Positions 44,842 through 57,150 of a stretch of 64,000 nucleotides of DNA are shown here, one piece after another. The position numbers and the translations under genes are program-made. The notes beneath the pieces are model-generated. The model did not search any database. It saw only the letters and a program-made list of their open reading frames with translations, and was not told the origin of the DNA. How positions within the stretch are numbered: position 1 is the stretch's first letter; every line of letters begins with the position of its first letter. This DNA comes from Lacticaseibacillus zeae DSM 20178 = KCTC 3804 (lineage in GTDB: Bacteria; Bacillota; Bacilli; Lactobacillales; Lactobacillaceae). The stretch is from assembly GCF_000260435.1 (NCBI RefSeq), contig NZ_BACQ01000022.1, positions 1-64,000 of the forward strand, read 5' to 3'.

Positions 44842-45868
44842 CCTTTTCGTCTTGTGAGCCGATTTGACCATCACCATCAATATCACGATGCGAGATCGAT
44901 TCGACTTCTGCCATGTAATCCTTTTGCTTCTGCGCATCCGTCCCAAGATTCTTGGTTGGGATTTCATCCAGATTAGCATACATCGCAATATGTTGCTTCA
45001 AATTAACAAATGTCATCGGGGCATCGCCGCCATATTCACCATCTAGGTTGATTTTAAGCGTTTCATTGCCGCCGGTTTTGACTTTCAGTTTTCTGGTCTT
45101 GGTGTAAATAATGTTTGGGTCATCAACATGCCGCCCGCCGTTGAACACCAACGCCATCAGCTTCAGCAAATTCGCCATATTCGCCGTTTTGACGATAATC
45201 AGCGAAAACTTGCCATCGCCTAAGGCTGCGTCAGGCACAATCTGTTCAAAGCCGCCAACCGAATTGGTCAAACCGAGAAAGAACATGCTGGCCGGACCTT
45301 CGTAAACGCCGCCATCATATTCCAGCTTCATCGGCATCGTCCGAACAGCCGGCAGCATTTCCGCTCCTTTGATCACATAAGCAAAATAGCCAAAAATCGA
45401 TTTAACTTCAGACGGCACTGAGTAGGTGAGCTCACTTAATAAGCCGCCTGCCGCGATATTCATGAAGTAATGATGGTTTGCCTGACCAATATCCATAGCC
45501 AAAGTCTGCCCTTTTAAAATCACCCGCGCTGCTTCAACCGGATCATCCCGGGAAATCCGCAGTGCCCGCGCATAGTCATTGGTGGTGCCAGCAGGAATGA
45601 TCGCCATCTTTGGTCGTTTCTTGGCTGGAGCGATGCCGTTGACAACTTCATTGATGGTGCCATCGCCACCAGCCGCGACAATTAGTTCAAAACCGGCTTC
45701 CGTGGCGCGTTTTGCTTCTTCGCGAGCAGAAAAAGGCTTCGGCGTCGTCTGAAACGCCGAGCTTTCATAGCCTGATTGCTCCATGATATCTAAAATGTCA
45801 GGAACGAAACGCTTTAGCCCTTCGTTGCCGGAGGTAGGGTTGTAAATCAAACGCGCTCGTTTTCTCAT
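44834..45868 (-). CDS. dagK: Diacylglycerol kinase, DagK/YegS type
   Basis: 344 residues. Phosphorylates diacylglycerol released by lipoteichoic-acid synthesis, returning it to phosphatidate. ATP-binding GGDGTINEVVNG at 67-78, preceded by the start RLIYNPTSGNEG, and PAGTTNDYARAL around 91-102 are DAGK catalytic-domain hallmarks. The acidic C-terminus (DIDGDGQIGSQDEKDD) is unusual: DIDGDGQIG looks like an EF-hand-type or dockerin-type calcium loop. Follows the gat operon terminator and is coupled to rlmD. A TTGGAC box near 45948 upstream may be its -35. Confidence 0.93.
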   Translation of the reverse strand: MRKRARLIYNPTSGNEGLKRFVPDILDIMEQSGYESSAFQTTPKPFSAREEAKRATEAGFELIVAAGGDGTINEVVNGIAPAKKRPKMAIIPAGTTNDYARALRISRDDPVEAARVILKGQTLAMDIGQANHHYFMNIAAGGLLSELTYSVPSEVKSIFGYFAYVIKGAEMLPAVRTMPMKLEYDGGVYEGPASMFFLGLTNSVGGFEQIVPDAALGDGKFSLIIVKTANMANLLKLMALVFNGGRHVDDPNIIYTKTRKLKVKTGGNETLKINLDGEYGGDAPMTFVNLKQHIAMYANLDEIPTKNLGTDAQKQKDYMAEVESISHRDIDGDGQIGSQDEKDD

Positions 45869-45989
45869 GGCTTATTGACTCCTTCAGTGCACAAGTTAAC
45901 GCGCAATGTTGCGAACTTGTGATTTATCTTTATTCGGTTAGTGCATGTCCAAATCTGGCATAACGCAAATTTTAGCTTAGCCTAAACCG

Positions 45990-46028
45990 GAAAAACGGCG
46001 GCCCCGTGATTCACTCCGGACCGCCGTC
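45990..46028 (-). terminator. Terminator of the pcrA-ligA-camS-gatCAB block
   Basis: Minus-strand ACGGCGGTCCGGAG ... CCGCCGT stem followed by TTTTT, about 55 bp after gatB. Confidence 0.8.
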
Positions 46029-46082
46029 AATCTTTACCAATTGTATGCTTACTTGCTAATGATTCACAAGTACTGAAACGAA

Positions 46083-47513
46083 TTAGCGCTTCTTGATTTC
46101 TGCCATCAGAATTTGGTTGACGACTTTAGGATTGGCCTGACCATGTGTTTGCTTCATGATCTGACCCACAAGAAAGCCAATTGCCCGGTCCTTACCAGCT
46201 TTAAAGTCATCAATACTTTGCTGGTTATCATCCAACACTGCGGTGATAATCGGGGTTAGTTTAGCCGGATCAGACAGTTGGATCAAGCCTTTTTCGCGAA
46301 CCCAATGATCAGGATCGGTGTCATGTTGGATAATTTCTTTGAAGACCTTCTTAGCCATCTTGCTGGAAATCGTACCGTCACCGATTAACTTGATCATCCC
46401 TGCCAAATGCCCCGGGGTCAGCGCAACTTGCCCTAGTTCCATATGCTTGGCGTTCAGATAGCCAGATACTTCACCCATCAGCCAGTTAGACGCCTGCTTG
46501 GCATCAGCACCTTGCGCCACGGTGGCTTCAAAGAAGTCCGACATTTCCTTGGTCTGGGTCAAAACGCCGGCATCATATGCTGGAATGCCCCAGTCTTGGA
46601 TGTAATGCTCACGTCGTTCTGCCGGTGGTTGTGGCAACGATGCCTGAACCTCGTCAATCCACTGTTGTGATACCGTAACAGGCGGTAAGTCCGGTTCCGG
46701 GAAGTACCGATAATCATCGGCGCCTTCTTTGACCCGCATCAAAATAGTCTCTTTTGCATCCGGATCCCAGCGCCGGGTTTCCTGGCGTACTTCACCACCA
46801 CTAAGCAATACCGACTGCTGGCGCTTTTCTTCAAATGCCAGCCCATCGCGAACATGAACAAAGGAGTTCAGGTTCTTGATTTCGGTTTTAGTGCCAAGAT
46901 GTTTTTGCCCGATTGGCCGGATGGAGAGGTTGGTGTCAACACGCATGGAACCTTCTTCCATTTTAACATCGGAAGCACCGGTAAACTGCACAATCTGGCG
47001 AAGCGTTTCAAGATAGGCATACGCTTCTTCCGGGCTGGTGATATCCGGCTTGGAGACGATTTCGACCAGCGGCGTGCCTTGCCGGTTCAAGTCAACATAG
47101 GAATAGCCGTCGTCTTCATGCTGGTTTTTACCGGCATCTTCTTCAACGTGCAGTTCCGCAATGCCGATTTTTTTCTTCTTGCCATTGACTTCAATTTCAA
47201 CCCAACCGTTTGTCCCAAGCGGTTTCTCACTTTGGGTAATCTGATACGCTTTTGGGTTATCCGGATAAAAATAGTTCTTCCGATCAAAATGCGTCTCGCG
47301 GGTCACATCCGCGTGCAATGCCAAGGCAACCATAATGCCAAGTTGGTATGCGCCGCGGTTAATACTCGGTAAGACGCCCGGGAAGCCCCAATCGATGACA
47401 TTCGTTTCGGTATTAGGTTCCTGACCATAAGTCACCGGCGCTGGCGAGAACATTTTTGACTTGGTTTTTAATTCAACGTGGACTTCAAGTCCGATTGTCG
47501 TTTCAAAATTCAT
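46083..47513 (-). CDS. gatB: Asp-tRNA(Asn)/Glu-tRNA(Gln) amidotransferase subunit B
   Basis: 476 residues, ATG at 47513, one base after the gatA stop. tRNA-binding and kinase subunit of the GatCAB amidotransferase that makes Gln-tRNA(Gln) and Asn-tRNA(Asn). Start [20 protein letters not shown], the family stretch [26 protein letters not shown] and [13 protein letters not shown] are all present, then the YqeY-like C-terminal tail domain ending [18 protein letters not shown]. Full length. Confidence 0.97.
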   Translation of the reverse strand: MNFETTIGLEVHVELKTKSKMFSPAPVTYGQEPNTETNVIDWGFPGVLPSINRGAYQLGIMVALALHADVTRETHFDRKNYFYPDNPKAYQITQSEKPLGTNGWVEIEVNGKKKKIGIAELHVEEDAGKNQHEDDGYSYVDLNRQGTPLVEIVSKPDITSPEEAYAYLETLRQIVQFTGASDVKMEEGSMRVDTNLSIRPIGQKHLGTKTEIKNLNSFVHVRDGLAFEEKRQQSVLLSGGEVRQETRRWDPDAKETILMRVKEGADDYRYFPEPDLPPVTVSQQWIDEVQASLPQPPAERREHYIQDWGIPAYDAGVLTQTKEMSDFFEATVAQGADAKQASNWLMGEVSGYLNAKHMELGQVALTPGHLAGMIKLIGDGTISSKMAKKVFKEIIQHDTDPDHWVREKGLIQLSDPAKLTPIITAVLDDNQQSIDDFKAGKDRAIGFLVGQIMKQTHGQANPKVVNQILMAEIKKR

Positions 47514-47514
47514 C

Positions 47515-48969
47515 TTATTTGCCTCCCGGGATCTGTGCTAAGTAGTCGTTTTGTGCTTCAAACGCTGCGGCAACTTGGAAGATCGTGCTTTCGGCAAACG
47601 GCTTGCCAATGAGTTGCAACCCAACCGGCATCCCATCAACAAAGCCTGCCGGTACGGAGGCTGCCGGTAAGCCGGCTAAATTAACCGGGATTGTCAAAAT
47701 ATCATTCATGTACATCGTGACCGGATCGGTAACTTTTTCGCCAATTTTAAAGGCGACAGTCGGTGTCGTCGGTCCGATAATTAAATCATAATCATTAAAG
47801 ACCGTTTCAAAATCACGGGTGATCAAAGTCCGCACCTGGCCGGCTTTTTTGAAGTAGGCATCGTAAAAACCAGCGGACAGACTAAAGGTACCCAGCATAA
47901 TCCGTCGTTTAACTTCAGGTCCAAAACCTTCGGAACGGGAACGAACGTAAACGTCTTCGATATTGTGGACGTCCTTGGCGCGGAACCCATAACGAATCCC
48001 GTCAAATCGCTGCAAGTTCGAACTGGCTTCAGAACTGGCGATGATGTAATAAGCCGGGACAGCGTATTGGGTGTGCGGCAGTGAAACTTCCGTCACCGTT
48101 GCGCCCAAGTCTTCAAGCTGTTTAGCCGCCGCCTTGATCTTGTCGGCAACTGCCGGATCGACCCCTTTGCCTAAGTATTCCTTAGGCAACGCAATCTTCA
48201 TGCCCTTGATCGCTTGGCCAATCCTTTCGGTGTAGTCAGGAACCGGTGTGTCGGCGGTCGTACTATCCCGTTCGTCGTGGCCGGCAATCACATTCAGAAC
48301 CTGCGCCGCGTCTTTAACGTTACGAGTCAGCGTCCCAATTTGATCAAGGCTTGAGCTGAAGGCAATAAGCCCCCACCGGGAAACCCGGCCGTATGTCGGT
48401 TTGAACCCGACGATGCCGTTAAAAGCAGCCGGCTGACGAATTGAGCCACCAGTATCACTACCCAAAGCAGCGACCACTTCACCAGCAGCAACAGCAGCCG
48501 CAGAACCGCCTGAAGAACCACCCGGAACGCGCGTATAATCCCACGCATTTTTGGTTGTCTTAAAAGCCGAGTTTTCGGTTGAAGAGCCCATCGCAAACTC
48601 GTCCAGATTGGTTTTCCCAACATTAATCGCACCTGCTGCTGCGAGTTTTTCGACAACGGTTGCATTATAGATCGGATTAAAGTTAGCCAGAATCTTGGAG
48701 GCTGCAGTCGTCACCACACCCTTGGTCACGATGTTATCTTTGATGGCAATCGGGACCCCGGATAACGGTTGGTCTGCATCAATCCCGGCAGCATCCACAG
48801 CAGCTGCCTGCTTTTTGGCTCCGTCTGCATTGATGGCAAGAAAAGCCGCAACATCCGGGTCGATTTTGTCAATGCCGGCTAATGTCTCGTCAACTAATTG
48901 CTGACTGGTTAACTTACCAGTGCGCAACTGTTCATGAAGCTGATCGAGACTGGTCTTAAAGTAATCCAC
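47515..48969 (-). CDS. gatA: Asp-tRNA(Asn)/Glu-tRNA(Gln) amidotransferase subunit A
   Basis: 484 residues from a GTG at 48969. Amidase subunit that hydrolyses glutamine and delivers ammonia. The Ser-cisSer-Lys triad lies in VPIAIKDNI (Lys about 77), [12 protein letters not shown] (cis-Ser about 176) and [15 protein letters not shown] (nucleophile side, Ser about 152). Starts 3 bp after gatC and ends one base before gatB, a tight operon. Confidence 0.97.
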   Translation of the reverse strand: MDYFKTSLDQLHEQLRTGKLTSQQLVDETLAGIDKIDPDVAAFLAINADGAKKQAAAVDAAGIDADQPLSGVPIAIKDNIVTKGVVTTAASKILANFNPIYNATVVEKLAAAGAINVGKTNLDEFAMGSSTENSAFKTTKNAWDYTRVPGGSSGGSAAAVAAGEVVAALGSDTGGSIRQPAAFNGIVGFKPTYGRVSRWGLIAFSSSLDQIGTLTRNVKDAAQVLNVIAGHDERDSTTADTPVPDYTERIGQAIKGMKIALPKEYLGKGVDPAVADKIKAAAKQLEDLGATVTEVSLPHTQYAVPAYYIIASSEASSNLQRFDGIRYGFRAKDVHNIEDVYVRSRSEGFGPEVKRRIMLGTFSLSAGFYDAYFKKAGQVRTLITRDFETVFNDYDLIIGPTTPTVAFKIGEKVTDPVTMYMNDILTIPVNLAGLPAASVPAGFVDGMPVGLQLIGKPFAESTIFQVAAAFEAQNDYLAQIPGGK

Positions 48970-48972
48970 GCG

Positions 48973-49269
48973 TTAATCGTCCTCCTTATCAATAATCGCC
49001 GGCACTTGAATCAAGGTACCCTTCTTGGTCGGAACATTCTTGAGCAATTCGGCAACCGGTTCCGCCGGTTTGGCAACATCCGGACGCATTACGTTCGCCA
49101 GATGAATACTTTGCGTGGTGACCGGTACGTCTTTGGTCGAAACCTGTTCCAACTGTTCGACCATATCCAGAATCTCCGCAAGCTGATCAGTATACTTCTC
49201 CAAATCAGCTTCAGAAAATTGCAGCTTAGCCAGACCGGCCACATGCGCAACACTGTCTTTAGAAATCAT
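48973..49269 (-). CDS. gatC: Asp-tRNA(Asn)/Glu-tRNA(Gln) amidotransferase subunit C
   Basis: 98 residues, ATG at 49269. Small subunit that stabilises GatA. The pattern SKDSVAHVAGLAKLQFSEAD and LAEILDMVEQLEQVSTKDV is typical. First gene of the gatCAB set; about 50 bp separate it from camS with no terminator between, so the whole block from pcrA is probably one transcript. Confidence 0.95.
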   Translation of the reverse strand: MISKDSVAHVAGLAKLQFSEADLEKYTDQLAEILDMVEQLEQVSTKDVPVTTQSIHLANVMRPDVAKPAEPVAELLKNVPTKKGTLIQVPAIIDKEDD

Positions 49270-49321
49270 GCAATCCCCGCTTTCATTTTCTTTTTCATTC
49301 GTAGTTTACCATAAGATTGCC

Positions 49322-50473
49322 TCAATAACTCCCAAATACATGAGTATAAAAGCCTTTGTCACCGGAACTGCGCGAAACAAACGCCTGGATGCCTTGGGTA
49401 CTTTGAATGGTAATTTCAATCGGTACGCCTGAAGGGAGGTATTTGCTGGCGGCAGTTGAAATATACTGGGTAAAGCTCTGAATTTCGGTCAACCCGTAGA
49501 ACTGAGTATTAACGGTGATATTAAGACCAGCCAGGTTGCCATCTTCATAATGTGCCTGAGCAGTAATCCCCGCTAAAGTCGGGAAGAACCCTTTTACCTG
49601 ATTCGTAAAACTGGAAAAATCATTTGAAACGGTACTGTTAATCGCCTTGTGATCGCCAACTACCGGCAAAACCTCATTTTGCTGGTTCAGTTTCTTCCAT
49701 GAACCGATATCGGTGCCGTTTTTACTGGTGGCATGTTCGACATAAACGCCACCAACTAGACTATCCTGTTCCGCATTTTTATAAATGCCGACCACAATTG
49801 GAATATCATCTGGCACTTTTTCCATTTTGCGTAAGCGAGCGACGACTTTTGCCGCAATCGCTTCGCCTTGTTTCTTGATGGTTTCATCGGAGATTTCCGT
49901 CTGATACTGGGCGCCATATTCCGTCTTGGTATAATAATCGACCTTGTTCATGCCTAACGCAATCGCGATCCCGCCTAACTTCATGCTATTGCCATCCTGC
50001 AGCATGAAATCCTGCTCCAAAATTTGCTGCAAGTAAATGGGATTACGGGTATCAGGATCCTTTTTCCCATTATCAGGCGGATTTAGGCCTTCAGCATTGG
50101 ATTTTGATTCACGTTTCAGCCAGCTTCTGGCGGTGGCGGTGCTTAAGAGCTGCCCTTCTTCAAAAGAATACTTATCAGTCGGGAACTGGTTCTTGGCTAA
50201 CGTTTGCAAGCCGCTTTCCATACTCTTGATATTAAAGGTGTTGTCGCCTTGGTCATTTTGCTGCAGTGTCAAACCACGTGCACTGCTCGTCTGATAACGG
50301 CCGTTCTTGATAACCCCTTGATACATACTGTTATCAACAGTCCCCGTTGTCTGGTAGCTTCCTGTTTTAGTGCCGCCTGTACTGCTGCTATTACTGTCCA
50401 GATTCAACTTGCCACACGCTGCTAACAGCATAACCGCACCGGTCAGTAAGGTTAACGTCAAAAATTTCTTCAT
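49322..50473 (-). CDS. camS: CamS family sex-pheromone precursor lipoprotein
   Basis: 383 residues. Lipoprotein signal with lipobox LLAAC (Cys20). Contains GRYQTSSARGLTLQQND and the CamS core FMLQDGNSMKLGGIAIALGMN. In staphylococci and enterococci such lipoproteins have signal peptides that yield short plasmid pheromone-like peptides; here the hydrophobic part is TLLTGAVMLLAAC. The mature protein's function is unknown. Sits between ligA and gatC, as in many Lactobacillales. Confidence 0.92.
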   Translation of the reverse strand: MKKFLTLTLLTGAVMLLAACGKLNLDSNSSSTGGTKTGSYQTTGTVDNSMYQGVIKNGRYQTSSARGLTLQQNDQGDNTFNIKSMESGLQTLAKNQFPTDKYSFEEGQLLSTATARSWLKRESKSNAEGLNPPDNGKKDPDTRNPIYLQQILEQDFMLQDGNSMKLGGIAIALGMNKVDYYTKTEYGAQYQTEISDETIKKQGEAIAAKVVARLRKMEKVPDDIPIVVGIYKNAEQDSLVGGVYVEHATSKNGTDIGSWKKLNQQNEVLPVVGDHKAINSTVSNDFSSFTNQVKGFFPTLAGITAQAHYEDGNLAGLNITVNTQFYGLTEIQSFTQYISTAASKYLPSGVPIEITIQSTQGIQAFVSRSSGDKGFYTHVFGSY

Positions 50474-50485
50474 TGATGAAGTTCC

Positions 50486-52552
<2,067 letters not shown>

Positions 52553-52555
52553 TCA

Positions 52556-54808
52556 TTAAGATTCAATTTTCTTGATCGGGGCAAACGCGGCTAGCAACCG
52601 CTTGATCCCCATCGCTTTAAAGGCAATGTCCAATTCCTGATCATCGCCTGTTCCGGTGACTTTGACGACGGTGCCCGTTCCCCACTTACGATGCGTCACC
52701 TTGTCGCCAGCTTCCCAGCTGGTCTTGCCAGCGCCGGTTGTCGGTACCGGTTTAACCGTCACCGGCGTTGCGGCAGTCTCGGCATGGCGACTATACGGTG
52801 AACTAAATGCCCGATCGGTTCGATTAATGAACGGAATGTCGCTTTTTGGCTGATTACCGCCGACCACTTCAAGCAAATCCGGATCGATTTCTTCAATAAA
52901 ACGACTAGCCGGATTATTTTGCCGCTGGCCATACAGCATTCGGGCATAGGCATTGGATAGATACAGCTTCTGCTTGGCGCGCGTGATGCCAACGTAAGCC
53001 AGACGCCGCTCCTCTTCCAGCTCGCCTTCGTCCATGGCCGCCCGACTTAACGGGAAAAGTCCTTCTTCCATGCCAACCAAAAAGACAACCGGAAATTCCA
53101 AGCCCTTAGCCGCATGCAACGTCATTAAGGTGACTTCCTGAGCATCTTCTTCTACTTCGTCTTGATCCGACAACAACGCCAGCTCGGCCAGAAAGTCGAC
53201 AAAAATGTCGCTGTCCTCATTTTCCGGCTGATAGCGTTCGTCAAATCCTTGCGTCACCGATAGCAGTTCTTCAAGGTTTTCAATCCGGGTATCGGCTTCC
53301 AGCGTGTGTGCTGCCCGCAACGCATCCAGATAACCACTTTCATCCAAAATGGCCTGCATCATTTCCGTAACATTCAAATCTTTGCGGCGGGTGCCGAGTT
53401 CCTGAATCATTTTGCCAAACTTCGCCAGATTACCGCGCGCTTTGCCGGAAATGGGACTGAGTTCGGCATTGGCTGCTGCTTCCAACAGCGACCACCCGTG
53501 CTGGCTGGCAAATGCTTCCAGCTTTTCGACACTGGTATTGCCAATGCCGCGCTTAGGTTCGTTCACAATCCGCGTGAAACTCATATCGTCTTCAGGATTG
53601 ACGACCAACCGGAAATAAGCAAGGGCATCCCGAATTTCCTTGCGATCGTAGAACTTGTGACCACCAACCATTTTGTAAGGAATATTGGACTTGACGAATG
53701 CTTCTTCAATCGCCCGTGATTGTGCGTTTGTTCGATACAAAATCGCAAAATCACCATAGTGGCGATGATGCTCGGCCATTTCTTCTTCGATGCGTCGAAT
53801 GACGAAAATCGCCTCGTCAGTTTCACTTTGGGCGCGATAATACGTGATTTTGTCACCTTTGCCATTTTCGGTCCACAACGTCTTCACCTGACGATTCAGG
53901 TTGTTCTTAATCACGTCATTGGCCGCACTTAAAATGGTCTTCGTGGAGCGATAATTCTGCTCAAGCAAAATCACGCGAGCCTTAGGAAAATCCTTTTTGA
54001 AATCCAGAATGTTCTGCATGTTGGCACCACGCCAGCCGTAAATGCTCTGATCCGCATCCCCGACAACACAAAGATTGTGGTAACCTTCCGCCAACATGTG
54101 CACGAGTCGATACTGGGCCTCGTTTGTATCCTGATACTCATCAACGTGAATGTAGCGGAATTTACGTTGATAAAATGCCAGTGTCTCTTTGTCCTTTTCA
54201 AACAACACGATGGTTTGCATGATCAGATCGTCAAAATCCAACGCCTGATCGCTACGGAGCCGTTTTTGATACTCCGCATAAACTTCCGCGACAATTTTGG
54301 TGAAGGGACTATTAGCCTGTTCATCGGCATAAGTCTGCGGATCGATTAAATCATTTTTGGCATTCGAAATGGCCCCCAGGATCGACTTGGGGTCGTAGCG
54401 TTTGGGATCCAAATTGAAATCCGCCAGAATGTGTTTAACCAACGTCAACTGTTCAGCCGGATCGGCAATTGTAAAGGCGCGATTATAGCCCAATTTGTCG
54501 ATATCCCGCCGTAAAATCCGGACGCAAAGTGCATGGAAGGTCGAGACCCAGATGTCCCGGGCAATTTCGGGATCAACGAGTTTCCCTACCCGTTCACGCA
54601 TCTCACGAGCTGCTTTATTCGTGAAGGTGATGGCAAGGATGTTCCATGGATTGACGTTTTTTTCTTCTACCAAATAAGCAATCCGGTGCGTTAACACCCG
54701 GGTCTTGCCAGAGCCGGCACCTGCCATAATTAAAACCGGTCCTTCGGTGGCCAGTACCGCCTCAGCCTGCTTATCGTTCATACCCTTTAATGCGGCATCC
54801 ATTACCAT
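52556..54808 (-). CDS. pcrA: ATP-dependent DNA helicase PcrA (UvrD/Rep family)
   Basis: 750 residues. 3'-5' SF1 helicase for repair and plasmid replication. Q-motif NDKQAEAV, Walker A AGAGSGKT at 29-36, Walker B VDEYQDTNEAQYRLVH, DADQSIYGWRGA, VILLEQNYRS and VTLMTLHAAKGLEFPVVFLV (motifs II-V). The C-terminal tail ends with the Tudor-like PcrA domain, GDKVTHRKWGTGTVVKV. First gene of the pcrA-ligA-camS-gat block. Confidence 0.97.
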   Translation of the reverse strand: MVMDAALKGMNDKQAEAVLATEGPVLIMAGAGSGKTRVLTHRIAYLVEEKNVNPWNILAITFTNKAAREMRERVGKLVDPEIARDIWVSTFHALCVRILRRDIDKLGYNRAFTIADPAEQLTLVKHILADFNLDPKRYDPKSILGAISNAKNDLIDPQTYADEQANSPFTKIVAEVYAEYQKRLRSDQALDFDDLIMQTIVLFEKDKETLAFYQRKFRYIHVDEYQDTNEAQYRLVHMLAEGYHNLCVVGDADQSIYGWRGANMQNILDFKKDFPKARVILLEQNYRSTKTILSAANDVIKNNLNRQVKTLWTENGKGDKITYYRAQSETDEAIFVIRRIEEEMAEHHRHYGDFAILYRTNAQSRAIEEAFVKSNIPYKMVGGHKFYDRKEIRDALAYFRLVVNPEDDMSFTRIVNEPKRGIGNTSVEKLEAFASQHGWSLLEAAANAELSPISGKARGNLAKFGKMIQELGTRRKDLNVTEMMQAILDESGYLDALRAAHTLEADTRIENLEELLSVTQGFDERYQPENEDSDIFVDFLAELALLSDQDEVEEDAQEVTLMTLHAAKGLEFPVVFLVGMEEGLFPLSRAAMDEGELEEERRLAYVGITRAKQKLYLSNAYARMLYGQRQNNPASRFIEEIDPDLLEVVGGNQPKSDIPFINRTDRAFSSPYSRHAETAATPVTVKPVPTTGAGKTSWEAGDKVTHRKWGTGTVVKVTGTGDDQELDIAFKAMGIKRLLAAFAPIKKIES

Positions 54809-54991
54809 TTAACGAATCGTCCTTTCAGAAAAACCAAGTGAAAAATTCCTTGACCTATTGTACCAAACTTTGGGCCTAAGCGTGAGTGCCGGCAAGATAC
54901 GATATCGGCCAAAACAGGCGGTATTTAATGCTTATTTTAGATTCCCGCTTGACCCGAGATTTCCGTCATTCGTTGTTATTGCATATTCATT

Positions 54992-55029
54992 GCGTTGACA
55001 GGTCACTCTGATACACTTAAAGAAAGCAG
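54992..55029 (+). promoter_or_regulatory. Probable promoter of the SGNH lipoprotein gene
   Basis: TTGCGT with TACACT 16 bp downstream, overlapping a TTGACA at 54995-55000 with TAAAGA 17 bp downstream. Either pairing is plausible; both lie 30-60 bp before the start codon. Confidence 0.5.
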
Positions 55030-55062
55030 TCAGAGAAACAGTGACTCAAAAAAGGTGGTTCT

Positions 55063-55851
55063 ATGAAAAAAGTTTGGGTGGGGTTGGGACTTTTATTATT
55101 ACTGTTGGCTGCCGGTTGCGGTGTTCAACGGCATGCAACTAAATCCAGTCGTGCATCGACATCCGCAAGTTCGCGCCAAGTAAGTGCTTCACAGCAGACA
55201 TCATCGGTACCGCAGACGCCGTTAGCTAAATTAAAGGCTCGCTCGAAAGACACTTTAGTTTACGCACCTTTTGGCGATAGCCTTTCCGTCGGCCTTTTTG
55301 CAGACAAAAAAACCAGCCGCTTCACCTCGCTTTTTACCCAACAGTTGGGACAATTAACCGGAAAAACCGTTACTGAAGCAGGCATTGCCGAAGTCGGTAA
55401 AACTGCCACCAATCTCGGCGTCCCGGCCTTGTCAAGCTTAGTGGCACAGCAGCCAGACGTGGTAACGATCGAATTCGGCACCAATGACGCTGTGGGTGGT
55501 GCAACGCCATCTGCCCTTGCTGCTTACCACCAAGCCCTCACAACCATTGTGACGACGCTGCAGGAAAAGACCACCGCCCAACTGATCCTCATGACAACCT
55601 GGTCGCCGAACAACGGGCCGTATGCCGCCGCGGATTTAAAATTTGACGCTGTTGTCAAAGAGATTGGCCGTTCCTACCACGTGCCGGTGGCTGACTTGGC
55701 GACGATCTGGCAAGGCCATGATGATGTGACCGGCCCGGCTGGCACCACCATTCCCGATTTTGCGGCTAACGGTCCGCGTGATACGTTTCATCCTAATCAA
55801 CAGGGGCATGATCAAATCGCTGCCCTACTTATCAAAACCTTGGAGGAATGA
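55063..55851 (+). CDS. SGNH/GDSL-family lipoprotein hydrolase
   Basis: 262 residues, ATG at 55063 after AAAGGTGG. Lipoprotein signal LLLLLAAGCG with Cys19. A Ser-rich linker (about 24-50) leads to the SGNH domain: FGDSLSVGL with the catalytic Ser73, TIEFGTNDAVGG (the Asn block, about 140-150) and DTFHPNQQGHDQIAALL with the catalytic Asp/His (about 240-246). Extracellular esterase or acyl hydrolase anchored in the membrane; substrate unknown, possibly acylated cell-wall glycans. The zinc-ribbon gene starts 3 bp after its stop. Confidence 0.87.
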   Translation: MKKVWVGLGLLLLLLAAGCGVQRHATKSSRASTSASSRQVSASQQTSSVPQTPLAKLKARSKDTLVYAPFGDSLSVGLFADKKTSRFTSLFTQQLGQLTGKTVTEAGIAEVGKTATNLGVPALSSLVAQQPDVVTIEFGTNDAVGGATPSALAAYHQALTTIVTTLQEKTTAQLILMTTWSPNNGPYAAADLKFDAVVKEIGRSYHVPVADLATIWQGHDDVTGPAGTTIPDFAANGPRDTFHPNQQGHDQIAALLIKTLEE

Positions 55852-55854
55852 TCC

Positions 55855-57066
55855 ATGCAAGCATCTTTAAAATTTTGTCCAAATTGTGGCCAACCGATTG
55901 GCCCTGACAATGACTTTTGTCCAAACTGCGGCTTTGATTTGCGTGCTGCGCGGCAACAGGCGCAAAGCACAAGTCAAAAAGAAGCAGCCAATTCACAATC
56001 GTCACCTGCCACCCCTTCACCCGCCGCTTCTGCAACGTCGGCTACTGCTGAGCGCCGTCGTCCGCCGCGGTCACCACGGCATTGGCTGCTCGTAACCGGG
56101 ATTGCCGTGATCTTAATACTGGGAATCGCTTATTTTGCTGGCGCGACTTATTACAGTCAGGATCGGCAAGTAACGGAGCTGGCCGAAGAAATGACCAGTG
56201 GGGATGCCGATGATATGGCGGAAGTCGCGGTAGCCAGCGATGGTACGGCGTTACACGAGGACGATTTGAAGCCCCTTGCGCAACTCATCAAAAACCGCAG
56301 CGATCGCAGTCTTCTGCATAGCATGATTATGGCTAAGTCGACCAGCGGCCCAGTTCAGATTGTCAAGGCAGGCCATGAACTGCTTATTTTCCCAAAATAT
56401 AAAGTCAAATTAGGGACAGCCGATGCCGTCGTCAAAACCAACCTTAAAAATGCCACACTCACGCTGAACGGCACGCCGGCGCAAGCCAAAGCGCATGACG
56501 GCCAATATATCATCACCGGTCAACTGCCAGGCGTCTACACGCTTAAACTCAGCGGCACGCATGACTGTTTAACCAAAGACTTCACACGGGAAGTGGTGAT
56601 CCCGCTCAAAGGCCAGGCATCGGATCTAACTTTAGATGCAGCAACGGCTTCCTCTTCCAGCGCCACATCTTCCAGTTCCGCATCATCGCAAAATTCACAT
56701 CCGGATAGCAATACCCACGACGATGATAGCGATGACGATTATGATGACAATGGCGTCACGAAAACAACACGCCAGTATCCTTCCGACCCGTCAAAACGCA
56801 ACGACAATCATTCCACCAGTGGCATTGTGGGCCGCTGGGAATCAGGCGACCGGGCAACGTTCACTTTTAATAGTGATGGCACTTATACGGCAACCAATAA
56901 CGGCACGCCAAGTAACGGTAAGTGGGAAGTCGTTTATCGTGACGGCAATGTCTTCAATATCAAGTTCACCAAGTCTGATGGCGGCAGCACGGTTGAACCC
57001 TTCGTCCTTGATGATGACGACTTGATCGAAACCAATCTCAAAATTAAATGGGAACGCGATGACTGA
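55855..57066 (+). CDS. Zinc-ribbon membrane protein with extracellular TcaA-like region
   Basis: 403 residues, ATG at 55855 after GGAGG. N-terminal zinc ribbon C8-C11...C22-C25 (CPNCGQPI, CPNCGF), a Ser/Ala/Pro linker, one membrane helix at about 77-96, then an outside region. The middle part (about 105-250) resembles TcaA-type folds with a TLTLNGTPAQAKAHDGQY-like beta section; a low-complexity Ser and Asp stretch follows (about 260-305), and the last 75 residues form a small beta domain (VGRWESGDRATFTFNSDGTY) like DUF5640. TcaA-like proteins respond to cell-wall antibiotics in staphylococci; any such role here is inference. Cotranscribed with the SGNH lipoprotein. Confidence 0.75.
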   Translation: MQASLKFCPNCGQPIGPDNDFCPNCGFDLRAARQQAQSTSQKEAANSQSSPATPSPAASATSATAERRRPPRSPRHWLLVTGIAVILILGIAYFAGATYYSQDRQVTELAEEMTSGDADDMAEVAVASDGTALHEDDLKPLAQLIKNRSDRSLLHSMIMAKSTSGPVQIVKAGHELLIFPKYKVKLGTADAVVKTNLKNATLTLNGTPAQAKAHDGQYIITGQLPGVYTLKLSGTHDCLTKDFTREVVIPLKGQASDLTLDAATASSSSATSSSSASSQNSHPDSNTHDDDSDDDYDDNGVTKTTRQYPSDPSKRNDNHSTSGIVGRWESGDRATFTFNSDGTYTATNNGTPSNGKWEVVYRDGNVFNIKFTKSDGGSTVEPFVLDDDDLIETNLKIKWERDD

Positions 57067-57082
57067 TTTGTCCGTATACTAT

Positions 57083-57109
57083 TTGCCATTGTTGCCATGG
57101 TGTTATACT
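57083..57109 (+). promoter_or_regulatory. Possible promoter of the 56-residue membrane protein
   Basis: TTGCCA (57083-57088) and TATACT (57104-57109) with a short 15 bp spacer. Confidence 0.4.
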
Positions 57110-57150
57110 AATGGCAGTATCCGAATTTAATTCGTTAGGAGGCGGATAGT

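Noticed and set aside
46854-47372. 172-codon frame opposite gatB
   Set aside because: Antisense shadow of a well-conserved gene.
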